Shown piece after piece: positions 10,290 through 20,831 of a stretch of 64,000 nt of DNA; positions within the stretch are counted from its first letter, which is position 1; each line of letters opens with the position of its first letter. The translations under genes and the position numbers were made by a program. The notes beneath the pieces are model-generated. The model did not search any database and had not been told where the DNA came from. It saw only the letters and a program-made list of their open reading frames with translations. This stretch comes from Gnetum montanum (Eukaryota > Streptophyta > Gnetopsida > Gnetales > Gnetaceae), in contig MNCI01004788.1 in NCBI GenBank assembly GCA_015680685.1, positions 62,001 through 126,000 of the forward strand. The letters run 5' to 3'.

Positions 10290-10735
10290 TGCATTACGCT
10301 TGTTTGCGCTGCGTCGCGTGGAAGAGCATAATGAAACATGAAAATAGTTGATTCAAGCTGTTTTACGCTCATTTATGCCACAAAGCGTAATAGAGCATAA
10401 AATGGTCAACTTTACAATAAATTTATGCTTGCCTACGCTATGTAGCGTAATGAGCATAAAGCGACCAATCTGCAAAAAGGAAGAAGTCAATCTGTTGCGC
10501 GTCCTTAGACTCTGACTTTGACTTTCTTGAAGCTCATTACGCTACTTTGCGTAACGGAGCATAAACTCAGCCCTGAGCAAAAGACTTAGCCGAATATGTG
10601 ACAGGTCACATATTACGCCGCTTAGGCTTTAAGCTTCATCAAATCCACCAAAGTAAGTTACCTTCTGATATCGGGCTATGCTAAGTAGAGTCACGCTAAG
10701 CGACACTACGCTATGTTGCGTAATGTAGCGTAAAG
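10290..10735 (-). promoter_or_regulatory. U3 cluster of GCGTAA/TTACGC motifs, element B LTR
   Basis: Many copies of TTACGC/GCGTAA and relatives (TACGCT, AGCGTAAT, GCATAAA), often as short inverted pairs such as CTACGCTATGTAGCG near 10434 and TACGCTATGTTGCGTA near 10708. The cluster is repeated in the 5' LTR (about 25270-25710), partly mutated there. Its position upstream of the TATA box suggests repeated enhancer or factor-binding sites; that is inference. Confidence 0.4.
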
Positions 10736-10891
10736 AAAGAAAATAAAGTAAGGTTCAAATTTGTAGGAAACTTGGAGACTCGATGTTGCGCACCTCTTTG
10801 CCTTGTTCTATCTTCTGGATTTCTGTCACGAACCTTTGCCCGAATCATGAATCTTCGCCTAAGGATGATTCATAATTTCTACGGTGTTTCA

Positions 10892-10906
10892 ATGGCCCCT
10901 CTTTGT
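10892..10906 (-). other. Polypurine tract of element B
   Basis: On the minus strand the sequence next to the 3' LTR reads AACAAAGAGGGGCCAT then TGAAACACC. The run AAAGAGGGG is the expected primer for plus-strand synthesis and fixes the element's orientation. Confidence 0.7.
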
Positions 10907-11958
10907 TGACGTTTAGAGGGCTTGCCCGAAAGACATCGACAAAGAATATGAAACATTGGATGGGTAAAAGTACCAACAGCGTTCATCAACGGTCACTCAA
11001 GTGTCGCCTTGTCAACATGGAGTGCAGAAATGAGGGAAATGGGAGATAAAATGGTATGGGCGAAAATTCTTACAGAGGTAAGAGGAAGGAGGTTCGGGAA
11101 AGACCCAAATGAGGTTCGGGGAAGATTCAAATGAATGGGTATAGCCTTTTTACGCATAAGCAATTAGGCTTTCTCCTATGATTGCATTTTCATGGAGTTA
11201 TGCCTTCATATTGTAGATGAACGGGGTTGCATAGATGAATTGTGTTGCGTCTGCACAGCCTGGGTGACATGTGTTTCACCCATTTTGCCGACCTATGTTT
11301 TTTTTTACGTCCACTAGGTGAGTTGCGTTACACCGGTTTTATGGACTTGATTGTAATGTAGATGCGGGAAGCGTTTCACATTTTGCGTGAGGGAAACAGA
11401 TGGAATGGCTAAGGAGGGGAACAGGAGCAAGAGGTAGGATTATGAGGAAAACAGGGATGCACTCCTGAGTGGCCAGGCTAACCTAAGCAGCCATCTCAAA
11501 ACGTTGTTTGTATTTCACCACTCAGATGAATGCACCTTTGAATGACACCCTCGTACCAAGTAACCTGCAACCAAAGAAGAAAAAAGAGGACACCATTGCT
11601 CGGTCAAATCACCGGAGAGGTGTTGAAACAAGTACTATTTGGGGCGAGACAGAGTGAGTGGGCCATGAAGGAGGAACTGTAGCACGAGGCTAGAGTCTTT
11701 AACATTGAGTGGGTCCTCCCCGTTTGCAGAGAACTTGCCTACTGGTTTGCAAACGACCTTGAGAACCAAATCTTCTTTCTTGATCGGATGTTGTTGAAGA
11801 TTATGATGATGCTTCTACCTCTTCTTATCTTGATACTTTTCAATGGTATCAAGCGTCTGTATTCGCTTCTCCTTGACTGAATCCAAATCCATGATCCGAG
11901 ACTCGGTGTGTTGAGCCTCATTTATAATCGTGGAGAGGACCATCCACAGAGAAGGAAC
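10907..11958 (-). other. Integrase C-terminal end and 3' non-coding region, element B
   Basis: About 1 kb between integrase and the polypurine tract. The part next to integrase (11739-11950) still reads as coding on the minus strand with stops (basic, Arg/Lys-rich, as in integrase C-terminal regions). The rest shows no ORF and no antisense gene. Confidence 0.5.
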
Positions 11959-12660
11959 CTATAGTTCAAGGGGCAGCACTGCGTCAGATCCATAGACTAA
12001 GCTATAGGGTGTATTGTCTGTAGCTGTTCTGCATGTGGTACGATACGCCCATAGCACATAGAGGATCTTTTCATGCCACCGTCTCTTGTTGCTGTCGAGC
12101 ATTTTCTTGAGCAAGTTGATAATGACCTTGTTTGTTGCTTCAGCTTGACCGTTCACTTGTGGGTAATAGGGCAAGGAAAAAGATTGTTTAATACTGAGGC
12201 TATCACAAAAGGATTTGGTTTCCAGACTGCTAAACTGTGGCCCATTGTCGATCACGATAGTCATCGAGAGACCAAATCTGGTTACAATGTTATCTAGAAT
12301 GAAATGATAGATCTGTTGAGACATGATCTTCCGCAGAGGAATGGCTTCCACCCACTTCATGAAATACTTAGTAGTGGTGATTATGAAGCTATGACCTACG
12401 GAATATTTTGGTGTGATAGGCCCTATAATGTCTAGTCCCCATCGTTGAAAGCGCCATGTGATCTGAGTCATGTGTAGTTTTGTAGGTGACACATGTATAA
12501 GGTTTGCGTAACGTTGACATGTGTCACACGTCTTAACCTTTGTAAGACAATCTTTTTCCATGTACAGCCAATAATACCCTAAGCGACAGATTTTAGAGGC
12601 CATGGCCCATGGTTATACATGTCCTCCGCATAATCTTTCATGAACCTCATCAACTATACG
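11959..12660 (-). pseudogene. Integrase (zinc and DDE catalytic core), element B
   Basis: The N-terminal zinc motif is visible as EVHERLCGGH followed, after an in-frame stop near 12611, by VKTCDTCQRY (H-H-C-C). The catalytic core in 11959-12603 keeps all three acidic residues: Asp in GLDIIGPI, Asp in VIDNGPQF and Glu in NGQAEATNK. Ends with WAYRTTCRTATDNTPYSLVYG, the usual close of gypsy integrase cores. It would insert the cDNA into the nuclear genome. This is the best preserved pol domain in the window; only the stop between the zinc motif and the core and loss of the C terminus break it. Confidence 0.8.
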
Positions 12661-13335
12661 TTGTGCTTGTTCTTTGTTAACGCAAGTAAGCAGCACTCCA
12701 TCAAAAGAGTGTCTACAGAGGGTACTATATCCTATGATGACATATTGCCTAACCTGCTTGCGAATTGCATCTTTCTGCACATGTGTTAACTCGTGTGGTG
12801 GTTCGCCATGCAAGAGGTAAGTCTTAATGTTGTCGTACGACTCTGGCATTCTATCCTCAAGCAAAGAGGATATTTGCATCGCCTGAATGATAGCATCTGT
12901 ACAATCTATTATTAATGTGGGACAAGTGTCAAATAGGTGTGACGGCACGTTTAAAGCTAATGTAGCTAGTGCATCGGCTAGTGTGTTATCGTTTCGAGGC
13001 ACATGTTGAGCATCGATTGTTATGAACTGCTTTATAAGATCTTTAGCCATATCACAGTAGGGCTATAAATGTACAACCTTGCAGGCGTAAACTCCTATGA
13101 TTTGATTTATAACAAGCATCGAATTGCTCCTAATTGCCAAGTGTTGAACATCAAGCTCTCTGGCCGTTAACAATCCTCTGAGGAGCCTCTCATACTCTGC
13201 CATGTTGTTCGTATAGGGAAAGGTCAAGCGGTAAGCATGAAGAAACACCTCCTCAAGTGATAGCGTAATGACTGTGGTGGCACTGCCACCTCTAACGGTT
13301 GAAGCTCCATCAAAATATAATGTTGCTTTGGGGCC
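12613..13335 (-). pseudogene. Second (archaeal-type) RNase H and connector, element B
   Basis: A second RNase H after the usual one, the hallmark of Tat elements. Motifs in order: LYFDGAS (first Asp, near 13310), NNMAEYERLLRGL (Glu), IRSNSMLVINQIIG (where the family has GDS, so the second Asp is Asn here) and NDNTLADALATLAL (final Asp). A stop separates the two open parts (13063-13248 and 12613-13050). The connector to integrase follows. The missing second Asp means this copy could not cleave RNA-DNA hybrids normally. Confidence 0.75.
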
Positions 13336-13575
13336 TATTAGGACAGGGCTTAGACTATGTACATGCTCATCTGGAAATTCAGGCTCTATGGTTGTCTGAC
13401 TGTCAATAGGCGATGTTATTAATTGGTCAGCTATCGCTTGGCCTTTCGTAGAAGATTGACCAATGTAATGTAGATTGAATTCTTTCGTGATAGCTTTCCA
13501 ACAAGCTATTTTACTACTTTTGTATAGATTATGTGTAATGGCCCTAAGGATGTTACTTTTGTAGATAATGTTAAC

Positions 13576-13880
13576 CTAGCTATGGAAGAGATAATGTCTA
13601 CACTTCTTGAGTGTAAACACTAACGCTAAGCAATTATGCTCTACTTCATTGTACCTCGTTTCATACGCAGATAGAGCATCAATCAAGTAATCGATGGGTA
13701 CTTCTGACCCATCATCCATCTTTTGACAGAGTAATGCAGCTAAGGCTACGTCTGATGTTGCGAGGTAAATGTAAAATGGTTGATCTCTTTGTGGCGGGAA
13801 TACTGTTGGCAACCATTGAAGTTCTTACTTCAAGCTCTAAAATGCATGCTGACAATCGTCTATCATGCGAAATTAACCCC
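13576..13880 (-). pseudogene. Retroviral-type RNase H, element B
   Basis: Open stretch with FYIYLATSDVALAALLCQ and SAYETRYNEVEHNCLALVF, the standard gypsy RNase H start (D-x-S-x2-A-x-AAL) and the Y-x2-x-E motif. It ends KKCRHYLF; the C-terminal third after the stop at about 13575 is readable only in pieces until the second RNase H. It degrades the RNA template during reverse transcription. Confidence 0.7.
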
Positions 13881-13899
13881 CTTTTTGAGCAAGTGCTGC

Positions 13900-14805
13900 A
13901 TGGGGTGTAACTTATCTGTTAGTCTTGAAATGAACCGCCTGATAAATTGTAACCTCCCTTGCAATCCGTGTAATTGCTTGAGATTTGTAGGGGGTGTCAA
14001 TTCAACAATGGCTTTGACTTTGTCAGGGTCTACTCATATACTAGTTTCCGATACCACAAACCCCAACATGCACCCGGTTTTGACTCCGAATACGCACTTC
14101 TTTGGGTTGAGCCGGAGGTCGTATTTAGAACATCTTCTAAGGACCAACTCCATATCCTCCGAATGATCCTCTAACTTTATAGACTTAATAGCTATATCGT
14201 CAACATAATCATTCAGTCTCCCCAGGAGGTAATCGCTAAAGATATATGTCATGGCTCGTTGATACATAGCTTTGGCATTTTTTAAGCCAAAAGACATCAT
14301 GGTATAACAAAAGGTCCCCCAGGGTGTCATGAACGTCGTTGTCAACTGGTGTTCTGGGTTGATGCATATTTGATTGTAGCCTGAGAAGCCATCCATAAAG
14401 GATAAAAATGCATGCCCATCAGTTGTATCCACTAGTTGGTCAATACTCGGTAATGGGAAATTATCTTTGATTGTAGCTTTGTTTAAGTCTCGGAAGTCTA
14501 TGCAGATGCGTATCCCTTCGGTCTTTTTAGGAACAACTACAATGTTAGATACCTAGTCTAAATAATTGACTGCGTGAATAAACCCAGCCTGGTACAGTTT
14601 AGTGATCTCATCACATACTACTAGCATGACTTCTGGCTTAATTTTTTGTGCTTTCTATCTAACTGCTTTAATATGGGGATCTAGGATTATGTTGTGTTGT
14701 ATTAACCTTGGGTCTAGTCCTGGCATATCTTCGTATGACCATGCAAACACCGTGATGTTATTCTGGAGGACCTGTCTTATGTTTTCATGTGCCTTTTGGT
14801 CTAGT
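13900..14805 (-). pseudogene. Reverse transcriptase core, element B
   Basis: RT domains in order on the minus strand: IRICIDFRDLNKAT (near 14500), PLPSIDQLVD, FLSFMDGFSGYNQI (first catalytic Asp), TPWGTFCYTMMSFGLKNA, and the active site DYVDDIAIKS at about 14196-14207, then VDPDKVKAI. The YVDD box is intact. Stops occur before IRICID and near 14034, so the protein is broken into several open pieces; 14034-14432 is the longest. It copies element RNA into DNA in the virus-like particle. Confidence 0.8.
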
Positions 14806-14807
14806 AA

Positions 14808-15092
14808 TTAACTAACCTTAAGAGTTTTAGTCTCACCTATATGCGTAATCACAGAGACCTCATTAGGGGGGTCCTCGGTTACATCTCTAGCTTCTAGATC
14901 TAGCATGCGCGTCGATTGTTCTGGCCAGTCTATAGATGTTTTCGACGTGGCTATGGTTGCGTCATCAAGGGCAAGGTTAGTTTCGACTAGTGTGGGATCA
15001 AGTTGTCTAATGGTTTTCCCGTGTGGGCCTGTTAAAACTAGGAGTGCAAATAAAGTTTTGTCCATTTGCCAATTATCCTGCAAAATTGTCAA
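14808..15092 (-). pseudogene. Pre-RT segment, element B (possible first codons after an intron)
   Basis: Ninety-odd open codons directly upstream of the RT core. A 3' splice-site-like sequence (ttgacaattttgcag then G) ends at 15078, so this exon may start at 15077, with the reading GPHGKTIRQLDPTLVETNL following. The apparent ATG at 15092 would then be intronic. Acidic, no catalytic motif. In Ogre elements protease and RT are separated by an intron, which supports this reading. Confidence 0.5.
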
Positions 15093-15408
15093 ATATGAAA
15101 GTAATTAGAAAGATGCTAAGTTTGATGCGATAAGTAGTTAATGAACAATGCTTGGTTTAGTCTAGAAGGATGTGATGTAACATTATTGAGTGTAAGAAGC
15201 TAACTCACTTTTAAATTCTATGAACAACCTGTAATTAATGCGACCTGATTACGAGGAGATAAGATGCAGTAGTTTAGGGTCATTTCAGACCGTAATGCAT
15301 ACGATATCTATCACAATTAATGCCTTGATTTTTGGTTTCCAGCTCATACTGACACCAGCATTTGGGCAAGTCTCATTGAAATCGGGCGTCAAGTCGATTA
15401 ATTTTGCA
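15093..15408. other. Head-to-head spacer between RT (minus) and antisense gene (plus)
   Basis: No ORF. On the plus strand it forms the upstream region of the antisense gene; on the minus strand it is the end of the putative protease-RT intron with a pyrimidine-rich run near the acceptor. Confidence 0.4.
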
Positions 15409-15416
15409 TATAAGTA
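15409..15416 (+). promoter_or_regulatory. TATA box of the antisense gene in element B
   Basis: TATAAGTA on the plus strand, 132 bp before the first in-context ATG (15548, ACAACAATGGTG). Spacing allows a 5' leader of about 100 bases. Context around the ATG (AACAATGG) is a good plant start context. Confidence 0.45.
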
Positions 15417-15547
15417 GGCAGTTCTTTTTGAAAACAGGCTATTGGCTATTGCGAATTTGAATTCTCAGCGGTCATAAAGAGAAGGATAATGAACAAAAGA
15501 TTGCAGCGCATTATTTGTGAAGGTGTGAAGGCGTGAAGACTACAACA

Positions 15548-18500
15548 ATGGTGCCGAAAGTAAGAGGGAAGAACGTGAAATTGGCAAAGATTGACGAAGT
15601 ACAAGGAAGCTTGCAGCGTGCTTCGCAGGCTTTGGTTAAAGTGAGGGATGTCACTCCCCTGAATCAGTAGGCCATCCCTGGCTTATTTGTGTTGCTTTCT
15701 GTGATATGCTTCTTCTCTGCGGTGTTTATTACTTTTGCATCATTCTGCGTAAATTAGAGTTTTAGGCTATGGACCTCGCGTTAAAACGAGGATTTATACA
15801 ACAATGTTGCATCTATCGCTGTTATCTGGGACAAACCTTGTACTATTACAAGGGTTTAGGTGATTTCGGCTGTATAGCTAAAGCGTAATTTGTAAATCTT
15901 CTATAGTTTAAGCATGCAATCGGAATCTAGACAATAATGTGTTTATTGTTTTGTACAGTATCATGTTGAAACCTATCCTAATCATCTTAGACATAGTCGG
16001 GGTTTTATGTTGTATAAACCCAATCATACCCAATGTTCCTCCCCCTCAGACTCAGTTGCAAGGGAGGGCTATATGGTTCCGAAAGGGTGCGCTTGAGTTT
16101 TTATAGTTTTTGCTGCGTAACTACAGTATTATTGTGTGGTCGCATCTGTCGGGGGATGTGGCTAGCGCCATTTTGGAACACTTGTTAGTGGGTTCTATGC
16201 AGGGCATCCTAGCGTTCTTGATAGACGGGGCTATCGATACTAGTCGTCCCCAAGACCGCGAACTTAGCACCAGAGGGTTGAGATGCTTAAGTTGGATCTG
16301 GGAAATGGCCAGGTTTAGCTGTTACCATGTGTACAATACTTTATTCGTGGCTCGTCACATCTCAACTTATTTTCAGAACCCACCAGGCACAGTGTATTAT
16401 TCGGGCAGGTAAGTTGTTTTGTTGGCGGTATTATCATTATGTTTCTAATGTCTGGATTTGTAAAGCGTAGGATAATAATGTGTTATATGATAAATCTTTT
16501 TCATTAATAAAAATGGATTAGTAGGCAATAACGATACATTGACTTGGATCGAAATAGCGATAAAGGAGTTTACCTCCACCAGCAATGTATGCGCTGGTGT
16601 AATGGGGCAGATGTCCTTTGACATTCATGAGTATCCCACCCGTTAGGCTGATTCTTTCAAGAATTGTCAGAACCTCGGGTGGTTAAATGAAGAATGGACT
16701 TTGGACCTGCCCCTTACCATCGCAGATGTGCAGAGGAAACTTCCTCCATTTCCTTTGCCATTTTGCCCTGGTAAGGTTTTGTTGCTACTGTTAGTTACAG
16801 GATATTATATTGTTTTTGTTTTGTTTTTTGAAATGTTACGTAATAGTGTTTTTGCTACTTAGACATGTGTCTTGCATTGTTCAGTTAGGGAATCCCGAGA
16901 GATTACCATTATAATTTCCAGCCGCAAGGCGAATACACTCCTTTTCCGCTATGGTGACATTAAGGAGGCACAACGCTGGCTCGACCACACAGCAGCCCTA
17001 GTTACGTTGGTCACCAAACTACGGGAAGCGAGGCTAATGCATTTATTTCTGGCCATAACCCCTGATGTCCCTGCCAGCGAAATGTTAACACTGGTTAACT
17101 CCTTTAGCGAGGGAGCTGAGCGTTTTTGCATGCATATGCATCACATGCGCGTAAATTTTGATATCAATGCTCAGCTGTTTACTGACCCCTTCGGCGTCCC
17201 CTTTGACAGTCCTTCCATAGAGGAAAAATTGAGGAGGAGCGTCAAATGTTAGGAAGAGTTGGAGGAGTGGCTAGGGACCAAGAAGGAAACTAAGGGGATC
17301 CCTTGTAAGACGATCGAATTAGAAATCGCCAAGACTATCTATCCCCTCTTCCGGGCCCGGGCTTTCCCCAAAACACTCTCGCAAGGGAGGTTCTTTACTA
17401 TAGAATAGGACTATATCATGCAGGAGGTGATGGAGGAGGGGATCCAGTTCGACTGGGCAAGCTATTTCACTGAGGGGTTACACACTGAAATGATCAGGCT
17501 CCTTCAGAAGCTTGAATCTCATTTTAGTGTGCATTTTGCCTTCTTCATAGCTTGCCTATGGCATTTTGCCAAATTTTTGGTTGTCCAGAGGAATGGGGTC
17601 TGGGTGCAGCAAGACCAAGACTAGCTATCCAAACCTTGGATTTCACATACTTTCGGCACTACCTGGGGATAGGATCCTCTGGAGGAAATTGGGGAGTCTT
17701 AGTTTATAACGACAAGGGATTTGGCGGTGCCTCGAGTGCAGGGCCATGACAGTGTAGGTGGGGTGGTTCCCACTTACACTAGTGATGCGTCGTAGGGAAA
17801 GCGCTTGGCTACAAAGATTGTAAAAACCTTGGTCTAGCATAATAGGCCTTGCCTAACCAAGGCCCCTATGGAACCAGCAAGTGGCATGGGCAAAACGGTG
17901 CAAGTCAGAGTTTAGTGAAGTAAACCTCCACCTGGTAAGTGTAGAGACACAGTGGAGGTTATGACAATTACTGTATTATGTAGCTTTATTTAGGGCATTC
18001 TGAATTTTTTGAATGTGTTATGTGACATGAACAGCGAGACCTACAGAGTAGTTGACCCCTGAAACAGGGGTAGTGGGATTACGGTGTGAGGAAGGGGCCC
18101 TAGTTTTGGAAGAAGAGGCCCTAGTCGTTAGAATAAGCGACACACAGGCCCTTGTGCATGAGGAGAGAGAGGAGGCGGAAAATGTTGACACACCTCCCAC
18201 TATAACAGGTAGAGGTAATGAGTGTATTAGAATTTTTGAGGAATTTTGTTAATAACTGGAGATTTTAACTTAATTATGCTACAGATGAACAAGATGCATC
18301 CACTTTTGCCGCTATAAGTAGAGCGTGGGGAGAATTTCCTGACAAGTTTGCCTTCATGGAAGGTGTTGTCAGCGATATGATCGAGCACCTTCAGCACGTC
18401 GATCCTGGGGCTAGTATGTTACTTCTATTGTATGCTTATTTTATTATAAATTTGTAATGTTTTATTTACATTTGATAATGTTTGTTATCAAGAGCTCGCC

Positions 18501-19599
18501 TTCTATGGGACCCTACGGAGCCCATTGACTTGGACACAGTGGAGCCTTCATCAGATGGGGCAGTCATGCCACACAACATTTATGAGGAAATGCATAAATG
18601 TGTGTTACGCTCGACTCACTCCTTATGGGAGAGTCAAAATGTCAATGAAGACCTCTGGAAGAAGCTGCAGAGGTCAGAGAAAGAAAAGGTGTCTCTGGCC
18701 AAAGAGGTTGGAGACTTAAAATCGCGATGTGAATTCTTGCAGGCGCGAGGAACGGATGAAGAGGACTGGCGTATAGCTATTATTGATTATGCTCGCTATT
18801 GAACTGTGGTCAGGAATAGCATACAAACCAATCAGGAATTGGTGGAGCAGAGGATGTAAATAGAGCTGTTGGCCTAGAAAAGCCAAGACTAGAAGGATTT
18901 TTGTGCAAGTGTACAAGAGTGGGGGTAGAAAAAAAAAGATCATAAACATCTGTATAAGCAAGAAAGTATCGCTTATCGTCAACACTATCGAGATTCTACC
19001 ATCAAAGCTCAATCCTTGCGGGTATTCCTCAATGTCATTAGTGCATCCAAAGCCTTTGAGAAGTTCCAGGAGCAGGTGACGGTAAGCGCGTCCCCGGAGA
19101 GAGAAATTACTCTTCCTGGGGGCGACACCACAGTCCCTACTTTCTTCCCTGAATTGCCCCGATGGACTAGTGTGGAGAAAGCGAAGGTGAAGGCTAGAAC
19201 TGATCTGGGGAATGGAGTATGGTCTGAATTAACTAAAGATGAAATTATGCAGCACCTATGAATCGGTTTAGATCAGCTCCCCTTTGCTGCCAAAGCAGGA
19301 CCATCGCGAGTAAGTTTGAATGTTATTGAATCTATGGCTTTTCTTTATGTATTTACTGTATATAGGTACAAGGAGTCGATGAAGAAGGCAAATAGGATGA
19401 GGAGCAAGTAGAGGAAGAAGAGCATAATGATGTAGGCCGTCCTCCTATGGAGCTAGTATTAGTGCAAGGACCCCATGAAGAGGACATTCCTCATGAAGGA
19501 ATACCTTCTAAAAGGGACGGCCCACTTGAGGATGACTTGTTAGGCTTAAAGGCAGACCTAAGGGATATGGGTGACAGTGGTACCAGGGGGGATGCGTAA
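15548..19599 (+). pseudogene. Antisense multi-exon gene of unknown function inside element B
   Basis: Eight candidate exons, plus strand: 15548-~15670, 16050-16408, ~16522-16770, 16863-17934, ~18035-18208, 18285-18413, ~18495-19309, 19366-19599. Donors GTAAGT/GTAAGG/GTAGAG/GTATGT and acceptors such as CCTCCCCCTCAG and TTTTTGCTACTTAG bound short introns of about 55-115 bp (exon 1-2 intron longer). The 16770/16863 junction restores frame (LPFCPG then DMCLALF). The product starts basic (MVPKVRGKNVKLAK), has a globular middle (REARLMHLFLAITPDVPAS; GIQFDWASYFTEGLH), a coiled coil in exon 7 (LWKKLQRSEKEKVSLAKEVG) and an acidic tail ending at the TAA at 19597. In-frame stops (15668, about 16104, 17250) and a frameshift near 16945 show decay. 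I do not recognise the family. It could be a captured host gene or an antisense ORF of the Tat type. Confidence 0.55.
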
Positions 19600-19782
19600 T
19601 TATGGTTTACGCATGATTTTATTCATGAAATTGAACAATGGTCATATGAATGTTGGCAAGATTACTTATGAGATTTTGTGTATGATTTTAAATTTTACCT
19701 ATTTTTTGTCTTTATTTATGCAAAGAGTAAGTACAGCTGTTAAAGACTTTGAATAGGTTGGGTTGCTGTAAGATGGAATTGC

Positions 19783-19976
19783 TAGTTTAAGGCCGTTGTG
19801 GGCTGTTTCATAGCATTTGTGTAAGATACAAGAGGATTAGCTAGTTTTGGGCCATTGCAGGCCTTTGCTAGTTTAAGGCCATTGCGGGCCATCCCTAGTT
19901 TTAGGCCATTGTGGGCCATGGGTAGTTTTAGGCCGTTGTGGGCCATGGCTAGTTTTAGGCCATTGCAGGACATCTG
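19783..19976 (+). repeat. 27-bp tandem repeat array in element B
   Basis: Five contiguous 27-bp units (19842, 19869, 19896, 19923, 19950) of the form TAGTTTTAGGCCATTGTGGG plus CCATGGC, preceded by a lone unit at 19783. Read on the minus strand each unit gives nine residues (NGLKLAMAH-like), which creates a spurious ORF. It lies between the 3' end of the antisense gene and the protease. Confidence 0.85.
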
Positions 19977-20204
19977 CGTAAGTCTGGAAGTATAATTGAT
20001 AATAATGTACATTTCTGTGTAATTGTGCTAATGTGACTAATAGCAATCAAGGAGTGTAAATGGCATAAAATAGAAAATGTAAATGGTGTAGTCGATGGAA
20101 ACTGTAAATATGTATGTATATGTTAAAGAAAACTAACAATGAAATTGATAAGCGTAAACGGCAAACTAGTAAAAAGATAAGGATGTGTCCAAATGCCACT
20201 CAGA
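19977..20204. other. AT-rich spacer after the protease, element B
   Basis: No ORF. On the minus strand it follows the protease stop and would be the beginning of the putative protease-RT intron; no convincing donor could be chosen among several GT candidates. Confidence 0.35.
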
Positions 20205-20790
20205 TCAATCGCTAGCCCGCAATTGTTTCTTAATGGCTTTTACGCTCAATGGTGCGTAAAGGCGGGGAGATTTGTGATCTAATTCCACCATACCATCCTC
20301 TTGAAATGGTAGGTCTGCCCAGGCTAGGCTGTCATCATTCATTTTGACTTGTTTGGGAGTTTGGACATGAGTTTGATCTTCAGGCATCTCAATCTCCGAA
20401 CCCTGTTCCTCCTCTATGTTGTTGACAATCCTAGGAGTTATTTCATCACCATGTATTACTACTTCTCCCCCTGCATAAGGGATATGTATCTCTTGATGTA
20501 TTGGTGATGAAACTGTCCTCAGTTGGGCTAGCCAGGACCTCCCCAGGATTAGGTTGAAACTAGGCATCTCCTCGACAACGAGAAATGTGGCGTCTGTTGG
20601 GAATTGATCCCCTATCACAAATTCGATATGCACCATCCCCTTGACTTGCACCCATGCCCCGTTGAACGACTTTAGGCATGATGTCGTTGTAGGACTGATC
20701 TGGTCGACCAGGCCCAACTTATCCATTATAGGATAAGGGATGACATTCGCAGCCGCGCCATCGTCAACGTGTACCCTCCGGATTCAATAT
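20205..20790 (-). pseudogene. Aspartic protease, element B
   Basis: The catalytic motif reads VHVDDGAAANVIP (Asp-Asp-Gly-Ala) at about 20745-20775, just above the open stretch 20205-20726, in the same frame. The conserved C-terminal signature FNLILGRSWLAQL follows about 50 residues later. The C-terminal extension (acidic, EIEMPEDQTHVQTP) links to the stop at 20205. It cuts the Gag-Pol polyprotein. The active site has D-D-G where most relatives have D-[ST]-G or D-G-G; DDG is frequent in Tat elements. One stop near the TCAATATTGA palindrome upstream separates it from the linker. Confidence 0.75.
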
Positions 20791-20831
20791 TGACCAACCC
20801 GGATGGTGATAAACATGGGCTCTATCATTAC

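Larger units (their letters stand above)
9298..10891 (-). mobile_element. 3' LTR of element B
   Basis: 1594 bp, TGTAACG...GGTGTTTCA in plus orientation, matching 24274-25834. It is the element's 3' LTR because the neighbouring internal base run, read on the minus strand, is the polypurine tract AAAGAGGGG. By eye, the first 145 bp differ from the other LTR at about 18 positions, mostly transitions, so the insertion is old. It contains a TATA box (10035-10042, minus) and a dense cluster of GCGTAA/TTACGC motifs at 10290-10735, which lies in U3. Confidence 0.85.

Noticed and set aside
12073-12297. Plus-strand ORFs over integrase and RT of element B (also 13780-14174, 14602-14811, 14905-15108)
   Set aside because: The minus strand carries clear integrase and RT motifs; these are shadows.
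15671-15757. Hydrophobic segment after the first stop of the antisense gene, resembling a membrane helix
   Set aside because: It follows an in-frame stop and precedes a closed frame; more likely intron sequence.
19782-20012. Minus-strand ORF with nine-residue repeats
   Set aside because: Product of the 27-bp tandem array, not a conserved protein.
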